From contig BPGE01000001.1 of NCBI GenBank assembly GCA_026002875.1, positions 2,604,001 through 2,668,000 of the forward strand: a stretch of 64,000 bases of DNA, given 5' to 3'. A program made the position numbers and the translations under genes. Positions 29,748 to 39,629 of this stretch are shown here, in pieces (the stretch's first letter is position 1; each line of letters begins with the position of its first letter). The notes below the pieces were generated by a model that saw nothing but the letters and a program-made list of their open reading frames with translations, did not search any database and was not told the origin of the DNA. This DNA comes from Bryobacteraceae bacterium (lineage in GTDB: Bacteria > Acidobacteriota > Terriglobia > Bryobacterales > Bryobacteraceae).

Positions 29748-31849
29748 GACAGCAGCCGCTCGGCCTCGCGCTGGATGTCCTGCGTCTGCGGCAGAATCGC
29801 GTCTTCCAGCTCCGGGTGGTACCCGACCCACGTGTCCAGAGCCGCCACGCGCGCCACCGGCGCATCGAGGTGTTCGAAGAGCTCGCCGGCGATGCGCGCC
29901 GCAATCTCGGCTCCGTAGCCGAAGCTGAGCATGTCCTCGTGCACGACGAGCGCGCGGCTCGTTTTCCGCACGCTCCGCGCGATCGCCTCCCAGTCGTAGG
30001 GGGCCAGCGTCCGCAGATCAAGAATCTCGATCGACAAATCCGGCCGTTTCTGTTCGATCCAGGACGCCGCCACCAGCGACTTCTGCACCGTCATTCCGTA
30101 GGTGATGATCGTCAGATCATCGCCCGGCTTCACCACGCGCGCCTTGCCGAAAGGAATGGTGAAATCCGGTCCCGGATGCGGGCTGCGGTTGTAAGGCTCG
30201 CGGTAGAGGCGCTTGTGTTCCAGAAACAGCACCGGGTCGTCGCAGCGGATCGCCGTGCGGAGCAGTCCGCATGCGTCCAGCGCGCTGGAGGGGAAAACGA
30301 CGCGCAGCCCGGGGATGTGCGTGAAAGACACCTCCCCGCACTGGCTGTGATAGATCGCGCCGCCGTTCAGATACCCGCCGATCGCCACGCGGATCACGGC
30401 CGGCGCTTTCCAGCCGTTGTTGGAGCGCCAGCGGATGTTGGCCAGCTCGTCGCGGATCTGCATCATCGCCGGCCAGATGTAGTCGAAGAACTGGATCTCG
30501 ACCACCGGCTTCATGCCCCGGCTGGCCATGCCGATGGCGCGGCCTACGATGGCCGCCTCCGCGATCGGCGCGTTGAAGACGCGCCTCGAGCCGAACCGCG
30601 CCTGCAGCCCGTGCGTCGCCTTGAACACGCCGCCTTTGCCCTTCACCTCGCGCAGGTTCTCCTCGCGGCTGCAGTCAGCCACGTCTTCGCCGAAGACGAC
30701 GATGTTCGGGTTGCGCTCCATCTCCTCGGCTAGCGTCAGGTTGATCTCATCGACCATCGTGCGCGGCTCGCCATCGAAGGCGGGTTCCGCTTCCAGCGCG
30801 GGCGAGCAGGGATCGAAGTCGGGCGAATACAGGTAACGAAGGGCCGTTGAAGGGGCGGGCGGATCGGCCTTCAGCACGCGCTCGGTGATCTGCGCGATTT
30901 CCAGGTCCACTTCATGGCAGATCCGCTTGTAGGAGACCTCTTCCAGCAGGTTTTCCGCGATCAGCCAGCGCGGGAACTGAATGATGGGATCGCGGGCGGC
31001 CTCGGCGGCGCGCTCGGCTTCGGTCTTGTACAGCCGTTCATCGTCGCTGAGCGAGTGCGAGTAGGGCCGGATGCAGTGCGCATGGACGAGCGCGGGACCC
31101 CGGCCGGAGCGTGCGTGCGCTTCCGCTTCTTTCATTGCCCGGAAGGAGGCGAGGAAATCGGTGCCGTCGCACTCGATGATCTTGAGATCGGGAAAACCGG
31201 ACACCAGCTTCGAGATGCTCGCACCCGGCGTCTGCTTCTCCACGGGGACGGAGATGGCCCAGCCGTTGTCTTCGATCAGGAAAATCACCGGCAGCCGGTT
31301 CAGGCAGGCGGCGTTCAGCGCCTCCCAGAATTCGCCTTCGCTGGTGGAGCCCTCGCCGCCGCAGACGAGCGTCACCTCGTCCGACTCCGGCCGCAGGTAG
31401 CGCGAGGCCTCGGCGCAGCCGACGGCCTGCAGATACTGGGTCCCCGTGGGCGAGGATCCGGTGAAGATGTGCAGCGCCGGCGAAGACCAGTGCGACGGCA
31501 TCTGCCTTCCGCCAGACGCCGGACCCGCCGCCGCGCCCACGCTCTCCAGAAGCATGTCCTCCGCCGTGACTCCCAGCGCCAGGGCCAGCGCGCGGTCGCG
31601 ATAGTAGAGGTGGAACCAGTCGTAGCCGGGCCGCAGCGCCAGCCCCGCCGCCGTCTGGATGGCTTCATGACCGGCGCCGCTGATCTGGAAGAAGATCCGG
31701 TTCTGCCGCTTCAGCATCACTTCGCGGTCGTCCAGCCGCCGCGACATCTGCATGATGCGGAAGGCGCGCTGGAACGTCTCGCGGTCGAGGCCGCAGTAGT
31801 CGGGAACGGGCGTGGTCACGGGCACAGTGGCAGGCTTGGCGGTCGCCAT
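29741..31849 (-). CDS. 2-oxoisovalerate/2-oxo acid dehydrogenase E1, alpha and beta subunits fused
   Basis: 702 aa. Residues ~1-350 are the E1-alpha part with the ThDP motif [21 protein letters not shown]...EDNGW. Residues ~370-702 are the E1-beta part ([39 protein letters not shown], ending in the transketolase C-terminal domain). In many bacteria these are two genes (bkdA, bkdB); here they are one chain. It starts the decarboxylation of branched-chain 2-oxo acids or related substrates for a lipoyl E2. No E2 or E3 is adjacent, so they are encoded elsewhere. GAGAAGGGAAG precedes the ATG. Confidence 0.92.
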   Translation of the reverse strand: MATAKPATVPVTTPVPDYCGLDRETFQRAFRIMQMSRRLDDREVMLKRQNRIFFQISGAGHEAIQTAAGLALRPGYDWFHLYYRDRALALALGVTAEDMLLESVGAAAGPASGGRQMPSHWSSPALHIFTGSSPTGTQYLQAVGCAEASRYLRPESDEVTLVCGGEGSTSEGEFWEALNAACLNRLPVIFLIEDNGWAISVPVEKQTPGASISKLVSGFPDLKIIECDGTDFLASFRAMKEAEAHARSGRGPALVHAHCIRPYSHSLSDDERLYKTEAERAAEAARDPIIQFPRWLIAENLLEEVSYKRICHEVDLEIAQITERVLKADPPAPSTALRYLYSPDFDPCSPALEAEPAFDGEPRTMVDEINLTLAEEMERNPNIVVFGEDVADCSREENLREVKGKGGVFKATHGLQARFGSRRVFNAPIAEAAIVGRAIGMASRGMKPVVEIQFFDYIWPAMMQIRDELANIRWRSNNGWKAPAVIRVAIGGYLNGGAIYHSQCGEVSFTHIPGLRVVFPSSALDACGLLRTAIRCDDPVLFLEHKRLYREPYNRSPHPGPDFTIPFGKARVVKPGDDLTIITYGMTVQKSLVAASWIEQKRPDLSIEILDLRTLAPYDWEAIARSVRKTSRALVVHEDMLSFGYGAEIAARIAGELFEHLDAPVARVAALDTWVGYHPELEDAILPQTQDIQREAERLLSY

Positions 31850-31912
31850 CGGCTTGCTTCCCTTCTCCTCAGTTTACCCGCTCGGCGCGGGCTGGCCATC
31901 CAGCCGAAACGG

Positions 31913-31918
31913 TACAAT
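31913..31918 (+). promoter_or_regulatory. -10-like TACAAT upstream of serS
   Basis: TACAAT ends 10 nt before ATG 31929, with no Shine-Dalgarno between. Confidence 0.45.
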
Positions 31919-31928
31919 GTGTAGTTCG

Positions 31929-33212
31929 ATGCACGATCTCGGCCATTTTCGCGCAAATCTGGACGCCATTGCGGCCCGCCTGGCGGACCGCGGCTTCGCG
32001 CTGGACGTTGAAGAATTCCGTTCGTTGGATGCCCGCCGCCGCGCCGCCGTCACAGAAGCCGAAGAACTCCGCGCCCGGCGCAACGCGGAGAGCCAGGAGA
32101 TCGGGCGGCGCAAGAAGGCGGGCGAGGACACGTCAGCCCTGCAGGCGGAAGTGCGCGCCCTCGGCGACCGCATCGCGGAACTGGAGGAGCAGGTCAAAGC
32201 CCTCGACGAAGAGTTCCGCTCGCGCCTTGCCGCAATCCCCAACGTGCCCCATGAAAGCGTTCCAAAGGGCGCATCCAGCGACGACAACGTCGAAATCAAA
32301 CGCTGGGGCGAGCCGCGCGAGTTCTCCTTCGAGCCCAAATCCCACTGGGATCTCGGCCCGCAGCTCGGCATTCTCGACTTCGAACGCGCCGCCAAAATCA
32401 CCGGCGCGCGTTTCGCCGTTTACATGGGCGCAGGCGCGAAACTCGAGCGCGCGCTCATCAACTTCATGCTCGATCTGCACACGCGCGAGCACGGCTACAC
32501 GGAAGTCCTGCCGCCGTTTCTCGTCAACTCCGGCTCGCTCTACGGCACTGGCCAGCTGCCCAAGTTCGCCGCCGATCTGTTCAAGTGCGAGAACTTCGAT
32601 TTCTGGCTGATTCCCACGGCGGAAGTGCCGGTCACGAACCTCCACCGCGAGGAGACGCTGGACGGCGACGCGCTGCCCATCCGCTATTGCGCCTTCACGC
32701 CGTGCTTCCGCAGCGAGGCAGGCTCGTACGGGCGCGACGTGCGCGGCATCATCCGCCAGCACCAGTTCCAGAAAGTGGAGCTCGTCAACTTCACGCGGCC
32801 CGATCAGAGTTACGAGGCGCTGGAGCAGCTCACCGAAAGCGCCGAGCATGTGCTCGAAAAGCTCGGCCTGCCCTACCGCCGCGTGGTGTTGTGCGCGGGC
32901 GACATGGGCTTCGCTTCAGCCAAGACATACGATCTCGAAGTCTGGATGCCCGGCCAGCAGGCTTTCCGCGAGATCAGCTCGTGCTCGAATTTCGAGAGCT
33001 TCCAGGCGCGCCGCGCCGGCATCCGCTTCCGCTCGGGCAAAGGCAAGGCGGAGTACGCGCACACGCTCAACGGCAGCGGCCTCGCCGTCGGCCGCACGTG
33101 GGTGGCGGTCGTCGAAAACTATCAGCAGCAGGACGGCTCCGTGGTGCTCCCCGAAGCGCTGCGGCCATACCTGAACGCCGAACTGATCGACGCGAAGGGC
33201 CAGCTGCGCTGA
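31929..33212 (+). CDS. serS: Seryl-tRNA synthetase
   Basis: 427 aa class II synthetase that charges tRNA-Ser and tRNA-Sec. The N-terminal coiled-coil arm (~25-105, Ala/Arg/Glu-rich heptads) is followed by the catalytic core: motif 2 [26 protein letters not shown] and motif 3 [36 protein letters not shown]. Normal length. ATG 31929 is preferred over the in-frame ATG at 31917, which overlaps the -10 hexamer. Divergent from the E1 gene. Confidence 0.97.
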   Translation: MHDLGHFRANLDAIAARLADRGFALDVEEFRSLDARRRAAVTEAEELRARRNAESQEIGRRKKAGEDTSALQAEVRALGDRIAELEEQVKALDEEFRSRLAAIPNVPHESVPKGASSDDNVEIKRWGEPREFSFEPKSHWDLGPQLGILDFERAAKITGARFAVYMGAGAKLERALINFMLDLHTREHGYTEVLPPFLVNSGSLYGTGQLPKFAADLFKCENFDFWLIPTAEVPVTNLHREETLDGDALPIRYCAFTPCFRSEAGSYGRDVRGIIRQHQFQKVELVNFTRPDQSYEALEQLTESAEHVLEKLGLPYRRVVLCAGDMGFASAKTYDLEVWMPGQQAFREISSCSNFESFQARRAGIRFRSGKGKAEYAHTLNGSGLAVGRTWVAVVENYQQQDGSVVLPEALRPYLNAELIDAKGQLR

Positions 33213-33428
33213 TCCGCCCGCCCCCCGCCCGCCGGGCTTCCGGCAGCACACGGCGGGCACCGGTCAGGCTGAAGCGCCGGCCGTTGTCGATGTCCCGGCG
33301 ACCCGGCGGAGACAATTTTCCCGGACACAGTCCAGGGCGGCCGACAACCGGTTCGTCTTCGCCCCCGCGCCCGTTCCCGTCTGGTCCCTTCAGGCTGAGC
33401 AGAGCTCTTGCCGCTCCGGGGCAGCCTT

Positions 33429-34907
33429 TCAGGCGGCGGACGACTGCTGGAGCCGGAGGAATTTTTCGTATGCCCGGTCCCAGGTGGAATCCGGGCGCGG
33501 CTCGATCGTTTCGAGATAGAAGGAGTCGCGCACGACGCGGCGCAGCGCCGACAGGCCGTCGATTTCCCCTGCGCCCATGGCCTGCACAAGGATGTTGCCG
33601 GCCGCGGTGGCTTCGGCCGGACCCGCGACGACCGTGCGGCCTGTCGCTGACGCCACGAAATGGTTCAGCAGGCCGTTGCGCGAACCGCCTCCGACAATGT
33701 GGATCACCTCGATCTTCAGCCCCGTCAGTTCTTCGATCATCTCGAGCACCTGACGGTATCTCAAGGCGAGGCTTTCCAGCGCCACGCGGATGAACTGAGC
33801 ATGCGATTCCGGTTCCTTCTGCCCGGTTTTCCGGCAGAACTCGGCGATGCGGCGCGGCATTGTTCCGGGCTCGATGAACTGATCCGGATCAATAACCGCC
33901 ACAAACGGCGGCGCGCCGGCAGCCATTTCCGTCAGTTCCGCGTAGCTGTATTCCCTGCCCTCGAGCAGCCACTGCCGCCGGCATTCCTGCACAATCCAGA
34001 GGCCGGCGATGTTCTTCAGCAGACGGATCCTGCCCTCGACGCCAATCTCGTTGGTCAGGTTCATCGCCAGCGATTTTTCGTTGATCACCGGCGCGTCGGC
34101 CTCCACGCCCATCAATGACCAGGTGCCAGAACTGATGTAGCACCACGGGCGGTCTCCGGCGGCAGGCACAGCCGCCACGGCCGAGGCCGTATCGTGGCTC
34201 GCCGTTGTGAACACCGGCACCGGATCCAGAGCGCAGGTGGAACAGATCTCGTCGAGCAGCACGCCCAGCCGCTGTCCCGGCGGGAGCACGCGGCCGAGGA
34301 TCGCTTTCGGCAGACCCAGCGCGTCAAACAGTTCCATCGACCACTGTTTCGAAGCCGGGTTGAAGAACTGCGACGTGGAGGCGATGGTCAGCTCGTTGGC
34401 CTGCTCGCCGCAGAGCCAGTAGTTGAACAGGTCCGGCATGAACAGCAGACGCGAGGCCGACCACAGCCCCGGCGAGGCGGCGCGCCGGGCCGCATACAGC
34501 TGGTACAGCGAGTTCAGCGCCATGAACTGGATGCCCGTCTCAGCGAAGATCTTCTCGCGTCCGGCTTTGGAAAGCGCCTCTTCGTAAGCAGCCTGGTTGC
34601 GCGGATCGCGGTAGTGCCGGGGGTTGAGGCACAGTTCGCCGTTGATGTCCAGAAGGCCGAAATCCACGCCCCACGTGTCGACCGCCACGCCGTCGAGCTT
34701 CAGCCGCCGCTCGCGGCCGGCGATCCGCAAACCCTCGCGGATGTCGTGAAAGAGCCGGAACGTATCCCAGTACAGACCGTCCGGCAGCCGCACGGGCTCA
34801 TTCAGAAAACGGTGCAGTTCCTCCAGCTCAAGACGGCCGTTTTCCAGTGTTCCCAGAATGGCCCGGCCGCTCTCGGCGCCAAGGTCAAAAGCCAGATATC
34901 GGGACAT
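33429..34907 (-). CDS. rhaB: Rhamnulokinase
   Basis: 492 aa FGGY-family sugar kinase. The N-terminal phosphate loop is YLAFDLGAESGRAILGTL, and VDTWGVDFGLLD with CLNPRHYRD is the pattern of L-rhamnulose kinases. The C-terminal ATPase lobe includes IHIVGGGSRNGLLNHFVASATGRTVVAGPAEATAAGNILVQ. It phosphorylates L-rhamnulose. It is last in a minus-strand operon with a zinc dehydrogenase 5 nt upstream and a transporter. rhaA (isomerase) and rhaD (aldolase) are not in the window. Confidence 0.9.
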   Translation of the reverse strand: MSRYLAFDLGAESGRAILGTLENGRLELEELHRFLNEPVRLPDGLYWDTFRLFHDIREGLRIAGRERRLKLDGVAVDTWGVDFGLLDINGELCLNPRHYRDPRNQAAYEEALSKAGREKIFAETGIQFMALNSLYQLYAARRAASPGLWSASRLLFMPDLFNYWLCGEQANELTIASTSQFFNPASKQWSMELFDALGLPKAILGRVLPPGQRLGVLLDEICSTCALDPVPVFTTASHDTASAVAAVPAAGDRPWCYISSGTWSLMGVEADAPVINEKSLAMNLTNEIGVEGRIRLLKNIAGLWIVQECRRQWLLEGREYSYAELTEMAAGAPPFVAVIDPDQFIEPGTMPRRIAEFCRKTGQKEPESHAQFIRVALESLALRYRQVLEMIEELTGLKIEVIHIVGGGSRNGLLNHFVASATGRTVVAGPAEATAAGNILVQAMGAGEIDGLSALRRVVRDSFYLETIEPRPDSTWDRAYEKFLRLQQSSAA

Positions 34908-34912
34908 GGCAT

Positions 34913-35950
34913 TCAGTCCTTCAGGTCGAAATCAAAAATGAGTTTCCCCACCCCGTCCGCGTAGGAATGCAGGATTTCGAAGCCTTCCTGGGCCCGTTCG
35001 AGCGGGAGGCGGTGCGTGATCAGATCCGTGGGAATCCTGCCTGAAGCGAGCAGGGCGGCGGCCTGCGCGCCCTTGTGGTTCGAGCGCCGGATGGCCTGGA
35101 TGCGCAATTCCTTCGCCAGCGCCGCGTGCAAGTCCACCGCGAACTCCAGCGGCTCGGGGATGCCAATCAGGACAAACGAACCGCCGGGGCGGACGCATTG
35201 CAATCCGAGGGCAATCGTCTCCGGAGCGCCCGCCGCGTCGTAGACGAGATCGGCGCCCCGCCCGCGCGTGCGGTCCATGACCAGCTCCCGGAAGTCGCGC
35301 ACGGGCACCGCCTCATCCGCGCCCATGCGCTTTGCCAGTTCAATGCGGTGCGGAACCCTGTCGCCCGCCAAAACCATTTCCGCCCCGGCCTGTTTTGCCA
35401 TGGCGATTCCCAGCAGCCCGATGGAGCCCGCCCCGAGCACGGCCACCGTATCGCCGAGGCGGACGGGCTCGAGTTCAAACACGTGCACCCACACGGCCAG
35501 CGGCTCGATCAGCGTGGCCTGATGCACCGTGAGCCCCGCCGGCACGCGGTCCGCGTTGTGCACGGGAATCACGGCGTAGTCGCGCAGGAATCCGGGCGCT
35601 TCCGGACCGCCCTGGAAGCGCGCATGCACGCACAGGTTGTGCCTGCCGGCGATGCAGAATTCGCAATGGCCGCACGTCAGGGAAGGTTCGACGGAGACGA
35701 GATCCCCCTGGCGGAACCCCTGCACTCCAGCACCGGCGGCAACCACTTCACCCACCGGCTCGTGACCGAGAATCTGCGGATACCGGGCGGGCGTCGAGTG
35801 GATGCGGCCTTCGGCCCACCAGTGCAGATCGGAGCCGCACAGCCCGACGGCACGCATCTGCAGGAGCAGTTCGCCGGCGCGCGGACCTTCAGGCAGAGGG
35901 GCCTGCACCAGTTCCAGCCGCCGCGGCGCCACCAGGGGAACGCTTCTCAT
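34913..35950 (-). CDS. Zinc-dependent alcohol/polyol dehydrogenase
   Basis: 345 aa medium-chain dehydrogenase. The catalytic zinc site shows CGSDLHWW and GHEPVGEV; the structural zinc loop is CGHCEFCIAGRHNLC; the NAD fold has AVLGAGSIGLLGIAM. Closest in style to sorbitol/threonine dehydrogenases. Position between a sugar transporter and rhaB suggests a sugar or sugar-acid substrate. The ATG at 35950 is preferred; a TTG at 35971 sits upstream. TATTCT ends 9 nt before this ATG. Confidence 0.86.
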   Translation of the reverse strand: MRSVPLVAPRRLELVQAPLPEGPRAGELLLQMRAVGLCGSDLHWWAEGRIHSTPARYPQILGHEPVGEVVAAGAGVQGFRQGDLVSVEPSLTCGHCEFCIAGRHNLCVHARFQGGPEAPGFLRDYAVIPVHNADRVPAGLTVHQATLIEPLAVWVHVFELEPVRLGDTVAVLGAGSIGLLGIAMAKQAGAEMVLAGDRVPHRIELAKRMGADEAVPVRDFRELVMDRTRGRGADLVYDAAGAPETIALGLQCVRPGGSFVLIGIPEPLEFAVDLHAALAKELRIQAIRRSNHKGAQAAALLASGRIPTDLITHRLPLERAQEGFEILHSYADGVGKLIFDFDLKD

Positions 35951-35959
35951 GAAGCGACC

Positions 35960-35965
35960 AGAATA
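35960..35965 (-). promoter_or_regulatory. -10-like TATTCT before the zinc dehydrogenase
   Basis: Minus strand hexamer ending 9 nt before ATG 35950; suggests an internal near-leaderless promoter within the sugar operon. Confidence 0.35.
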
Positions 35966-35998
35966 TCTCAACTGACAGCCCGGGCACGGAATCCAGGC

Positions 35999-37279
35999 TC
36001 AGGAAAACCGTGTCCGGCGCCAGAGCATCCAGCCGCCGGCGCCAAGCGCCGAAACCGAGAGCGCCGACAACACACCGAGCCAGAGCAGATCCACCTGAAG
36101 CGGTTGCCGCTCCGCATGCCAGCCGAGCCACACGAACACGCCCACGGCCAGCGCCACGACAGCGAATTCCCACCAGCGCCGCGCGGGCGCGGTTTCCGCG
36201 AGCGGGTCTCCGCCGGCGAGCGCCTCCTCCACCTCCGCCTCGCGCAGACCGTACCGCTCGCACTCGCGCCGCATCGCTTTGCGCCACGAGTGCCGTTCCG
36301 CTTCCGGGGCCACAGCCACGCTGATCGCCACCGCGCCGGCGATCATGACGAGAGACCCGGCGATGATGAGCGTGCGCGCCGCCGGGCCGAGTCCCGCGAA
36401 CTCGCCAAACACGAGCGCGCCCCACGCCAGTCCCCAGAGCTGGTTCGTGTTCGAGAGAGGAATCCCGCGGCCGATGCCAATGTATTTGGCCGCATACTGC
36501 TGGAACAGGTCGCCGAGAACCCAGCAGAACCCGCCGAGGAAGAGCCAGAACATGGCCGGGCGCACGCGCGCCAGTTCATCGAGCATCGGCTGCCAGCCGC
36601 CGTGGAAGGCCATCGCCAGCACGATGCAGGTGGCCAATTCGCCGACGGTGAACACGGTGACAAACGACAGCGGATTCATGCCGCTGATGTAGGCCTTGCG
36701 GTAGGGAATGTACATCGTGCCCCAGAGCAGCCCGGCCATCAGGGCTGCCGCCACTCCCATCGGAGCGGAATGTTCGGCGTTCGGAGGCTGATGCGCCGTG
36801 GCCCAGGCCAGCAGCATCGCTCCGGCTACGATGGCTGCCGCGCCGCCGAGGACCTTCGCCCACGCGCCGCGCCCCGCGTCCCGCAGCTCGTTGAACAGCA
36901 GCCAGCCCCAGAACAGGCCCACCAGGCTGTTCGTGTTCCACAGCGGAAACGCTACAGAGAGCCCCACGTTGCGGATGGCGAACACGGTGAGCGTGTTGGC
37001 GACGGCCCACAGCATGCCGGCCAACACAGCCCAGACCGCCAGGTGCGGCTTGTCTTTCAGGTCCAGCCAGACGTACGACGTGCCCTTGATGGCCACGGGC
37101 AACGTCCAGCGCGCCACAAACACGCCGGCCACCATGCCCAGCGAGATGATGAAGGGCGAGATGCCTGTCATCACGAGCTTTGTGGGCGCTTCCGCCGCGC
37201 CAAGCCAGGCGCCCGCCGTGAGGCCGCAGATCACTCCCAGGGCATGGAGCGAAAGCCGTGAATTGCGCAGCTCGTGCAT
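35999..37279 (-). CDS. DMT/GRP-type sugar transporter (RhaT-like)
   Basis: 426 aa with about ten to twelve predicted membrane helices. Two copies of the motif NTNxLxGLxWGxLxFxE (NTNSLVGLFWGWLLFNEL and NTNQLWGLAWGALVFGEF) mark the two duplicated halves of drug/metabolite superfamily sugar permeases. A ~55-residue cytoplasmic loop rich in Arg/Glu precedes the last helices. Adjacency to rhaB makes L-rhamnose uptake the likely role; this is inference. A 29-aa membrane ORF lies 5 nt upstream and its last codons contain the transporter's GAGG ribosome site. Confidence 0.8.
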   Translation of the reverse strand: MHELRNSRLSLHALGVICGLTAGAWLGAAEAPTKLVMTGISPFIISLGMVAGVFVARWTLPVAIKGTSYVWLDLKDKPHLAVWAVLAGMLWAVANTLTVFAIRNVGLSVAFPLWNTNSLVGLFWGWLLFNELRDAGRGAWAKVLGGAAAIVAGAMLLAWATAHQPPNAEHSAPMGVAAALMAGLLWGTMYIPYRKAYISGMNPLSFVTVFTVGELATCIVLAMAFHGGWQPMLDELARVRPAMFWLFLGGFCWVLGDLFQQYAAKYIGIGRGIPLSNTNQLWGLAWGALVFGEFAGLGPAARTLIIAGSLVMIAGAVAISVAVAPEAERHSWRKAMRRECERYGLREAEVEEALAGGDPLAETAPARRWWEFAVVALAVGVFVWLGWHAERQPLQVDLLWLGVLSALSVSALGAGGWMLWRRTRFS

Positions 37280-37284
37280 CGGTC

Positions 37285-37374
37285 TTACCTCATCGCCGCC
37301 AGCAGCATGGCGCCGAGAAACAGCACGGCCACAGGAATCCAGAACTGGACGTCAGTGAGTATCGAACGAAGCAA
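37285..37374 (-). CDS. 29-aa single-helix membrane protein upstream of the sugar transporter
   Basis: Reads MLRSILTDVQFWIPVAVLFL followed by GAMLLAAMR from a TTG at 37374..37372, with GGGAGG 6 nt upstream. It has one hydrophobic helix and a positively charged end. The stop is 5 nt before the transporter start. An in-frame ATG at 37422 would add 16 residues but coincides with a -10-like TACTCT. Possible small accessory subunit or a coupling leader; no family recognised. Confidence 0.55.
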   Translation of the reverse strand: MLRSILTDVQFWIPVAVLFLGAMLLAAMR

Positions 37375-37457
37375 GGCAGACCTCCCGGGCGGAGACCACG
37401 GACCGCAACCGGTCCGAATCATGCCAGAGTATCGCGTTCCCGCGGGCGGGCGCAGCT

Positions 37458-38456
37458 CTACCGCTGCGGAAGGCTGAAGAAGTCGTAAGTCAACCGCCAG
37501 GAAACACGCCTGCCGGGCGGGACGGTGATGCGAACATAAGGCTCGGGGCAGAATGTCCGACGCATGCACCAGAAGACCAGCCTCGAAAGCGGCAGCGAGC
37601 CGCGGATGCGCACGCCCGCGTTGGCCGGTTCGTGCTCGATGCGGATGTCGTAATCGGAAGCGCGGGCCGAAAAGCCGCGGAACTCGCCGATGGTGCTGGC
37701 CCCTTCCGGGATTTCTTTGACAAATTCGATCGTCTTGCCCCGCTTTTCCACGAAATCCGCCTGAAATTCCCGCACGGTTTCCAGCTCGAACGGGAAGATG
37801 ACCCGGATGCCGGGGGTCACGGGAAGCCCGTCGATGACAAAGAAATTGTGGTTGTACTGGTCCGTCTCGATGGTTTTCGAACCTGTATTGATCAGCGTAT
37901 GGTCGATCACCATCTGCGGCTTCTGCCGCACCAGCCGCACGGTCTTGCGGTATTCGTAGGCGTAGCCGTTGGCGGGGCGGATCGTGTGGATGAACTGCAC
38001 GCGGGACCGGCCCCGGATGATGCGCCACTGGCCCGGATCGACCATCTCGTAGGTGCGGAACGTCTGGAACGGTTCGTCCGCCGGCTTGCGGAGAATTCCC
38101 ACGCCGATCCGCACGAATTCTCCCCCGGCAGGGGCTTCGTCATATCCGAGGGCGGCGCTGCCTGTCCGGAACTCCTCGACCGGCCCCATGATGGCGTCAT
38201 GCAGGTACGGGTCGTAGCGGTCGAACCACTGGCCGAAATACTCGTTGCGCACCGTGCGCAGGCTGAACACCTGGCCGGACCAATCGAAGCGGGTGCCGCG
38301 GTAGTAGCCGCGCTGCGGGTCGGGCAAGTACACGCGGGCTGTCAGCGAGCGGTTGCGCAGCAGCACCTGAGGCGGGGGAACCTGGGCCGGCAGCGGCGCC
38401 AGAAGCGGAAAAAACAGAGCGATGGCGGGAAGCAGCCTGCGGGATTCCGGCATCAC
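37458..38456 (-). CDS. Secreted protein of unknown function, sugar-operon associated
   Basis: 332 aa (from GTG; 331 from the next ATG). It has a signal peptide (LLPAIALFFPLLAPLPAQ). The body is beta-rich with the segments VIDHTLINTGSKTIETDQYNHNFFVIDGLP and IRVIFPFEL, reminiscent of the galactose-mutarotase-like fold, and a C-terminal YVRITVPPGRRVSWRLTYDFF. The mutarotase idea is inference from pattern only. First gene of the rhaB operon. Confidence 0.65.
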   Translation of the reverse strand: MMPESRRLLPAIALFFPLLAPLPAQVPPPQVLLRNRSLTARVYLPDPQRGYYRGTRFDWSGQVFSLRTVRNEYFGQWFDRYDPYLHDAIMGPVEEFRTGSAALGYDEAPAGGEFVRIGVGILRKPADEPFQTFRTYEMVDPGQWRIIRGRSRVQFIHTIRPANGYAYEYRKTVRLVRQKPQMVIDHTLINTGSKTIETDQYNHNFFVIDGLPVTPGIRVIFPFELETVREFQADFVEKRGKTIEFVKEIPEGASTIGEFRGFSARASDYDIRIEHEPANAGVRIRGSLPLSRLVFWCMRRTFCPEPYVRITVPPGRRVSWRLTYDFFSLPQR

Positions 38457-38461
38457 GGATC

Positions 38462-38467
38462 AGGCTA
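38462..38467 (-). promoter_or_regulatory. -10-like TAGCCT upstream of the sugar operon
   Basis: Minus strand; ends 5 nt before GTG 38456 or 8 nt before ATG 38453. Contained in GCTAGCCTGAT, identical to the pyc site. Confidence 0.5.
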
Positions 38468-38478
38468 GCAAACGCGGC

Positions 38479-39555
38479 TCAGATCCGCTCGAGCAGGCAC
38501 AGCCTGCGGCCGGCGCCGGTTTCCGTGACCCGGCTGAAGCGGAATCCGCGGCGAAGCGTGTCCACGAAGAGATTCCAGGCTGCGGGATCCTCGCCGCCCG
38601 CAAATTCCACCAGCGCTGCCGGGGCCATGCGCCGGATCACCTGCGCGAACCGTGCGAGTTCAGGCGCTGCCGCCGGCACATTCCCGCGGCCCGTGGCGAC
38701 AAGCAGATCCGCCTCAGGACGCTGCGGGCAGACGGCCGGGGGGTCGCCCGTGCGGTTCCACAACGGCAACGCGCAGGCCCGCAGGGCATGCTGCTCGAGG
38801 TAGTCGGCCGCCGCCTGTTCCTCGTCCTCGTGGAAACGGACCCAGGCCACGCCGGGGCAGGGGCGCAGGGGCGCAGTAGAGGGCCTCGAACCACGCCATT
38901 CATAAATCAGCCGCGCGCCGCGCCGCACAGCCTCCTCCTTGACCAGGATTTCCGCAAGCCCTGCAGGCTCTACCGCCCGCGTGCAGATCTGCCAGGGCGA
39001 CCAACGCCCGCGCAGCGTCAGCCTCTCCACAAGACCCTCCAGTTCCGCGAGAGGTTCAGGGCCGCGGCCTCCGGAGACGGAGCGAATTCTCGCCAGCAGA
39101 GCGCCGCCCCACCGCCGCAGGCGGTGGCTGCCGCCCTGACGGGAGCAATGGCGCAACAGTGGCGACAGGAAATTGGATTCGAACTCTTGCCGCGCCATCC
39201 ACTCTCTCCGCCGCCGGGGGCGGAGGACACCCTGGCTGATCCAGGCCGGACGGCATCCGGCAAACTGAACCCAGTGCGCCGCCGCTGAGCCCAGCGTCCA
39301 GTTCATTTCATTCAGCGCAGCTTCCACACGAAGGACGTGCAGAGCAGCGTCTTTCAGATGTTCCGCAGTCCATTCACCGGGCGACGACAGCGTGAGGACG
39401 GTCTCCGGCCCCGGAGTCCGGCCTGGATCGGGCTGCCAGACGAGTCCCTTTTCGACAAGCCTGTTCCAGACCTGCTCTCTCTGCGCAAGGCGCCGTTCCG
39501 CTTTCCAGGCGATTGCTGCGGCCGGACTGACTGGAATTACCTGGGCGTCTGCCAT
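38479..39555 (-). CDS. Degenerate SAM-methyltransferase-like protein
   Basis: 358 aa. The pattern TLGSAAAHWVQFAGCRPAWI, a segment with RQEFESNFLSPLLRHC, then a C-terminal block with ALVEFAGGEDPAAWNLF follows the layout of a large class of SAM-dependent methyltransferase-like proteins (LKDAxxYNVQF...RQFCxxFLxPL...IEFVPKxDP). The glycine-rich SAM motif I expected between these blocks is not visible, and several signature residues are changed. Either an inactive paralogue or a diverged enzyme. Lies downstream of the LTXXQ gene on the same strand. Confidence 0.5.
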   Translation of the reverse strand: MADAQVIPVSPAAAIAWKAERRLAQREQVWNRLVEKGLVWQPDPGRTPGPETVLTLSSPGEWTAEHLKDAALHVLRVEAALNEMNWTLGSAAAHWVQFAGCRPAWISQGVLRPRRRREWMARQEFESNFLSPLLRHCSRQGGSHRLRRWGGALLARIRSVSGGRGPEPLAELEGLVERLTLRGRWSPWQICTRAVEPAGLAEILVKEEAVRRGARLIYEWRGSRPSTAPLRPCPGVAWVRFHEDEEQAAADYLEQHALRACALPLWNRTGDPPAVCPQRPEADLLVATGRGNVPAAAPELARFAQVIRRMAPAALVEFAGGEDPAAWNLFVDTLRRGFRFSRVTETGAGRRLCLLERI

Positions 39556-39629
39556 GCGTTTTCCCGGATGATTTCCCGCCCGGAGGGGGCGGGAAGAAAG
39601 TGCGTTTTCCTCGCCCGCGACGGGAACGT

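Noticed and set aside
33213-33428. Gene in the serS-rhaB gap
   Set aside because: Convergent 216-bp GC-rich gap with no start, ribosome site or recognisable protein.
37420-37422. ATG at 37422 as start of the small membrane ORF
   Set aside because: It sits on top of a -10-like TACTCT and has no ribosome site; the TTG has GGGAGG.
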